A stretch of 14,664 nt of DNA from an uncultured Oscillospiraceae bacterium (GTDB lineage Bacteria; Bacillota; Clostridia; Oscillospirales; Acutalibacteraceae), in NCBI GenBank assembly GCA_900543305.1, contig UQQZ01000060.1, positions 1 through 14,664 on the forward strand, in the 5' to 3' direction. Under the pieces are notes generated by a model. That model worked only from the letters and a program-made list of their open reading frames with translations. It was not told the DNA's origin and did no database searches. Both the position numbers and the translations under genes were made by a program. This document shows, piece after piece, positions 12,775 through 14,664 of this stretch. Every line of letters starts with the position of its first letter. Position 1 is the stretch's first letter.

Positions 12775-14565
12775 TTATTTCTTCACCACAGCGCCAAACT
12801 TACACTTCTCCATGCAGACGCCGCACTTGATGCACTTGGTAGTGTCGATCACGTGAGGCTGCTTGACGGAGCCGCTGATAGCGCCGACCGGGCAGTTCCG
12901 GGCGCACAGGGTGCAGCCCTTGCACTTGTCGGCCTCGATGTAGAAGTTGGTCAGAGCCTTGCAGGCACCGGCGGGGCAGCGATGCTCCACCACATGGGCC
13001 TCATACTCATCCCGGTAATATTTGAGTGTGGAGAGCACGGGGTTGGGCGCAGTCTGGCCCAAGCCGCACAGAGAGTTTTCTTTGATGTAATAGCACAGCT
13101 CTTCCATCTTGTCGATGTCTTCCAGAGTGCCGTTGCCGGAAGTGATCTTGTTCAGGATCTCCAGCAGACGCTTGGTACCCACACGGCAGGGAGTACATTT
13201 ACCGCAGGATTCATCCACGGTGAACTCCAGGAAGAACTTGGCGATATCCACCATACAGGTGGTCTCGTCCATGACGATCAAGCCGCCGGAACCCATCATG
13301 GAACCGATGGCAATCAGGTTGTCATAGTCAATGGGAGTATCGATGAGCTTGGCAGGAATGCAGCCACCGGAAGGACCGCCGGTCTGGGCAGCCTTAAAGG
13401 TGTGGCCATTGGGCACGCCGCCGCCGATTTCCTCCACCACTTCCCGCAGGGTGGTGCCCATGGGGACTTCCACCAGGCCGGTGTTGGTAATCTTGCCGCC
13501 CAAGGCGAAGACCTTGGTGCCGGGGCTCTTTTCGGTGCCGATGGAACGGAACCACTCAGCGCCCTTCAAAATGATTTGGGGAATGTTGGCGTAGGTTTCC
13601 ACGTTGTTGAGCACGGTGGGCTTCCCAAACAGGCCCTTGACAGCCGGGAAGGGAGGACGCACACGAGGCTCGCCGCGCTTGCCTTCGATAGAGGTCATCA
13701 GGGCAGTTTCCTCGCCGCACACAAAGGCACCGGCGCCCAGACGGATATCGATATCGAAGTCAAAGCCGGAATCGAAAATATTCTTGCCCAGCAAGCCGTA
13801 TTCCCGAGCCTGCTTGATGGCAATCTGCAACCGCTTCACAGCGATGGGATACTCGGCACGGATGTAAATATAGCCCTGGGATGCGCCGATGGCATAACCG
13901 GCAATGGCCATGGCTTCCAGCACACTGTGGGGGTCACCTTCCAGCACGGAACGGTCCATAAACGCGCCGGGGTCGCCTTCGTCGGCGTTGCAGCAGGCGT
14001 ACTTCTGGTCCGCATCGTTGTTCCGGGCAAACTGCCACTTCCGACCGGTGGGGAAGCCGGCGCCGCCACGGCCGCGCAGTCCGGAAGCCAACACCAGGTC
14101 AATGACTTCCTGAGGAGTCATCTCGGTGAGCACCTTGCCCAACGCAGCATAGCCGTCCTGAGCGATGTACTCATCGATGTTTTCGGGGTTGATCACGCCG
14201 CAGTTGCGCAGAGCAATTCGCATCTGCTTGGCATAGAAGGTGGTCTCATTCAGAGACTTGGTGGTATCGTCGTCCAGGACGGTCTCCTGGTACAAAAGAC
14301 GCTTGACAATACGGCCCTTGAGCAGGTGCTCGGAAACGATCTCCGGCACATCCTCGGGGGTGACACGGCTATAGAAAGCGCCTTCCGGATACACCACCAT
14401 GATGGGACCCAAAGCGCACAGGCCAAAGCAGCCGGTGCGGATGACGTTGACTTCTTTCTCAAGGCCCTGGGCCTTGATCTCTTCTTTCAGTTTTTCAATG
14501 ATCTGCTCACTGTTGGAGGAAGTACATCCCGTACCTCCGCAGACCAGAACGTTTGAACGAAACAT
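12775..14565 (-). CDS. hydB: NuoF-like flavoprotein subunit of the NAD(P)H-linked [FeFe] hydrogenase (HydB/HndC)
   Basis: This 596-residue subunit binds NAD(P)H and FMN and passes electrons to the catalytic subunit. A thioredoxin-like [2Fe-2S] domain comes first (Cys9, Cys14, Cys46, Cys50). The NuoF core has GRGGAGFPTGRKW at 165-177 and NADEGDPGAF at 193-202 for NADH and FMN, and a [4Fe-4S] site ESCGKCTPC (Cys454, 457, 460) plus Cys500. The C-terminal ferredoxin-like part holds two [4Fe-4S] motifs, CKGCTLCARNC (548-558) and CIKCGVCMEKC (578-588). This fusion is the hallmark of HydB/HndC and separates it from respiratory NuoF. Homologous complexes bifurcate electrons between ferredoxin and NADH; whether this one does cannot be decided here. 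The start at 14565 has GGAGG seven bases upstream. Confidence 0.95.
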   Translation of the reverse strand: MFRSNVLVCGGTGCTSSNSEQIIEKLKEEIKAQGLEKEVNVIRTGCFGLCALGPIMVVYPEGAFYSRVTPEDVPEIVSEHLLKGRIVKRLLYQETVLDDDTTKSLNETTFYAKQMRIALRNCGVINPENIDEYIAQDGYAALGKVLTEMTPQEVIDLVLASGLRGRGGAGFPTGRKWQFARNNDADQKYACCNADEGDPGAFMDRSVLEGDPHSVLEAMAIAGYAIGASQGYIYIRAEYPIAVKRLQIAIKQAREYGLLGKNIFDSGFDFDIDIRLGAGAFVCGEETALMTSIEGKRGEPRVRPPFPAVKGLFGKPTVLNNVETYANIPQIILKGAEWFRSIGTEKSPGTKVFALGGKITNTGLVEVPMGTTLREVVEEIGGGVPNGHTFKAAQTGGPSGGCIPAKLIDTPIDYDNLIAIGSMMGSGGLIVMDETTCMVDIAKFFLEFTVDESCGKCTPCRVGTKRLLEILNKITSGNGTLEDIDKMEELCYYIKENSLCGLGQTAPNPVLSTLKYYRDEYEAHVVEHRCPAGACKALTNFYIEADKCKGCTLCARNCPVGAISGSVKQPHVIDTTKCIKCGVCMEKCKFGAVVKK

Positions 14566-14580
14566 CCTTTTCCCTCCTTA

Positions 14581-14664
14581 TTATTTGGCTCCGATGGCAT
14601 TGGCTCCAATGGTGTATTCCGTTACCACATTGCCGTTCACAAGGTGGTCGTTCACAACTCTGAC
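14581..14664 (-). CDS. C-terminus of HndB-like [2Fe-2S] thioredoxin-fold protein (partial)
   Basis: Only the last 27 residues lie in the window, with the 5' part beyond the right edge. They include NDHLVNGNVVTEYTIG, which matches the usual end of HndB-type subunits (EEHxxNGxxVxEYxIG) and resembles the region 77-92 of the neighbouring flavoprotein's own thioredoxin-like domain. It ends 15 bp upstream of the flavoprotein start, with TAATAA followed by that gene's ribosome site. In Hnd operons the order is hndA-hndB-hndC-hndD, which fits. The metal-binding cysteines are not visible. Confidence 0.72.
   Translation of the reverse strand, partial: VRVVNDHLVNGNVVTEYTIGANAIGAK

Noticed and set aside
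11048..12856. 602-codon plus-strand open frame opposite the hydrogenase catalytic gene
   Set aside because: It lies antisense to a gene with all H-cluster motifs. Its translation has no family features and is an artefact of codon bias in the real gene.
12853..14556. 567-codon plus-strand open frame opposite the NuoF-like gene
   Set aside because: The minus-strand frame carries complete NuoF and ferredoxin motifs. The plus-strand product is low-complexity His/Gly/Ala-rich and has no ribosome site.

Overview
The window looks like chromosome from an anaerobic Clostridia-type Bacillota, most likely an Oscillospiraceae/Ruminococcaceae-like gut fermenter. The evidence is strong AGGAGG-type ribosome sites, consensus TTGACA-17-TATAAT promoters, an Hnd/Hyd-type multi-subunit [FeFe] hydrogenase, the NAD-linked PyrK/PyrD (class 1B) dihydroorotate dehydrogenase, MgtE and DegV. 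This placement is inferred from gene content; no rRNA gene lies in the window. Almost everything is on the minus strand. The exception is a small plus-strand unit: a DUF1292 gene followed by a probable 6S RNA.

Layout from left to right. Bases 1-445 hold no gene. A perfect-consensus minus-strand promoter backed by three phased T/A tracts drives a purine-rich, hairpin-rich untranslated leader that runs off the left edge; it resembles an rRNA-operon leader. Bases 525-1113 carry the DUF1292 gene and the 6S-like RNA, closed by a 14-bp perfect hairpin terminator shared with the convergent Gfo/Idh/MocA oxidoreductase gene (1166-2212). Next comes mgtE (2313-3647), preceded by a strong promoter and a leader of about 270 nt that folds into a compact closed domain but does not match the M-box Mg2+ riboswitch that I would expect there. 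A degV-family gene (4003-4875) has its own promoter and terminator.

Bases 4978-10845 form one apparent minus-strand operon, transcribed right to left: a YdcF/DUF218 membrane protein, pyrC, pyrF, pyrK, pyrD, a histidine phosphatase and ruvX. The genes are 16-58 nt apart or overlap by 4-7 nt, with one good promoter at 10862-10890. It supplies dihydroorotase, both subunits of the NAD-dependent dihydroorotate dehydrogenase and OMP decarboxylase. The pyrE, pyrB and carAB steps are not in the window.

Bases 11021-14664 hold the end of an [FeFe] hydrogenase operon: the tail of an HndB-like thioredoxin-fold subunit, the NuoF-like flavoprotein subunit and the catalytic subunit, ended by a strong GNRA-loop terminator. 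These would couple NAD(P)H, and possibly ferredoxin, to H2 in the cytoplasm.

Most genes are ordinary housekeeping or fermentation genes. The most interesting item is the unassigned structured RNA in the mgtE leader. The 6S candidate and the rrn-like leader come next.
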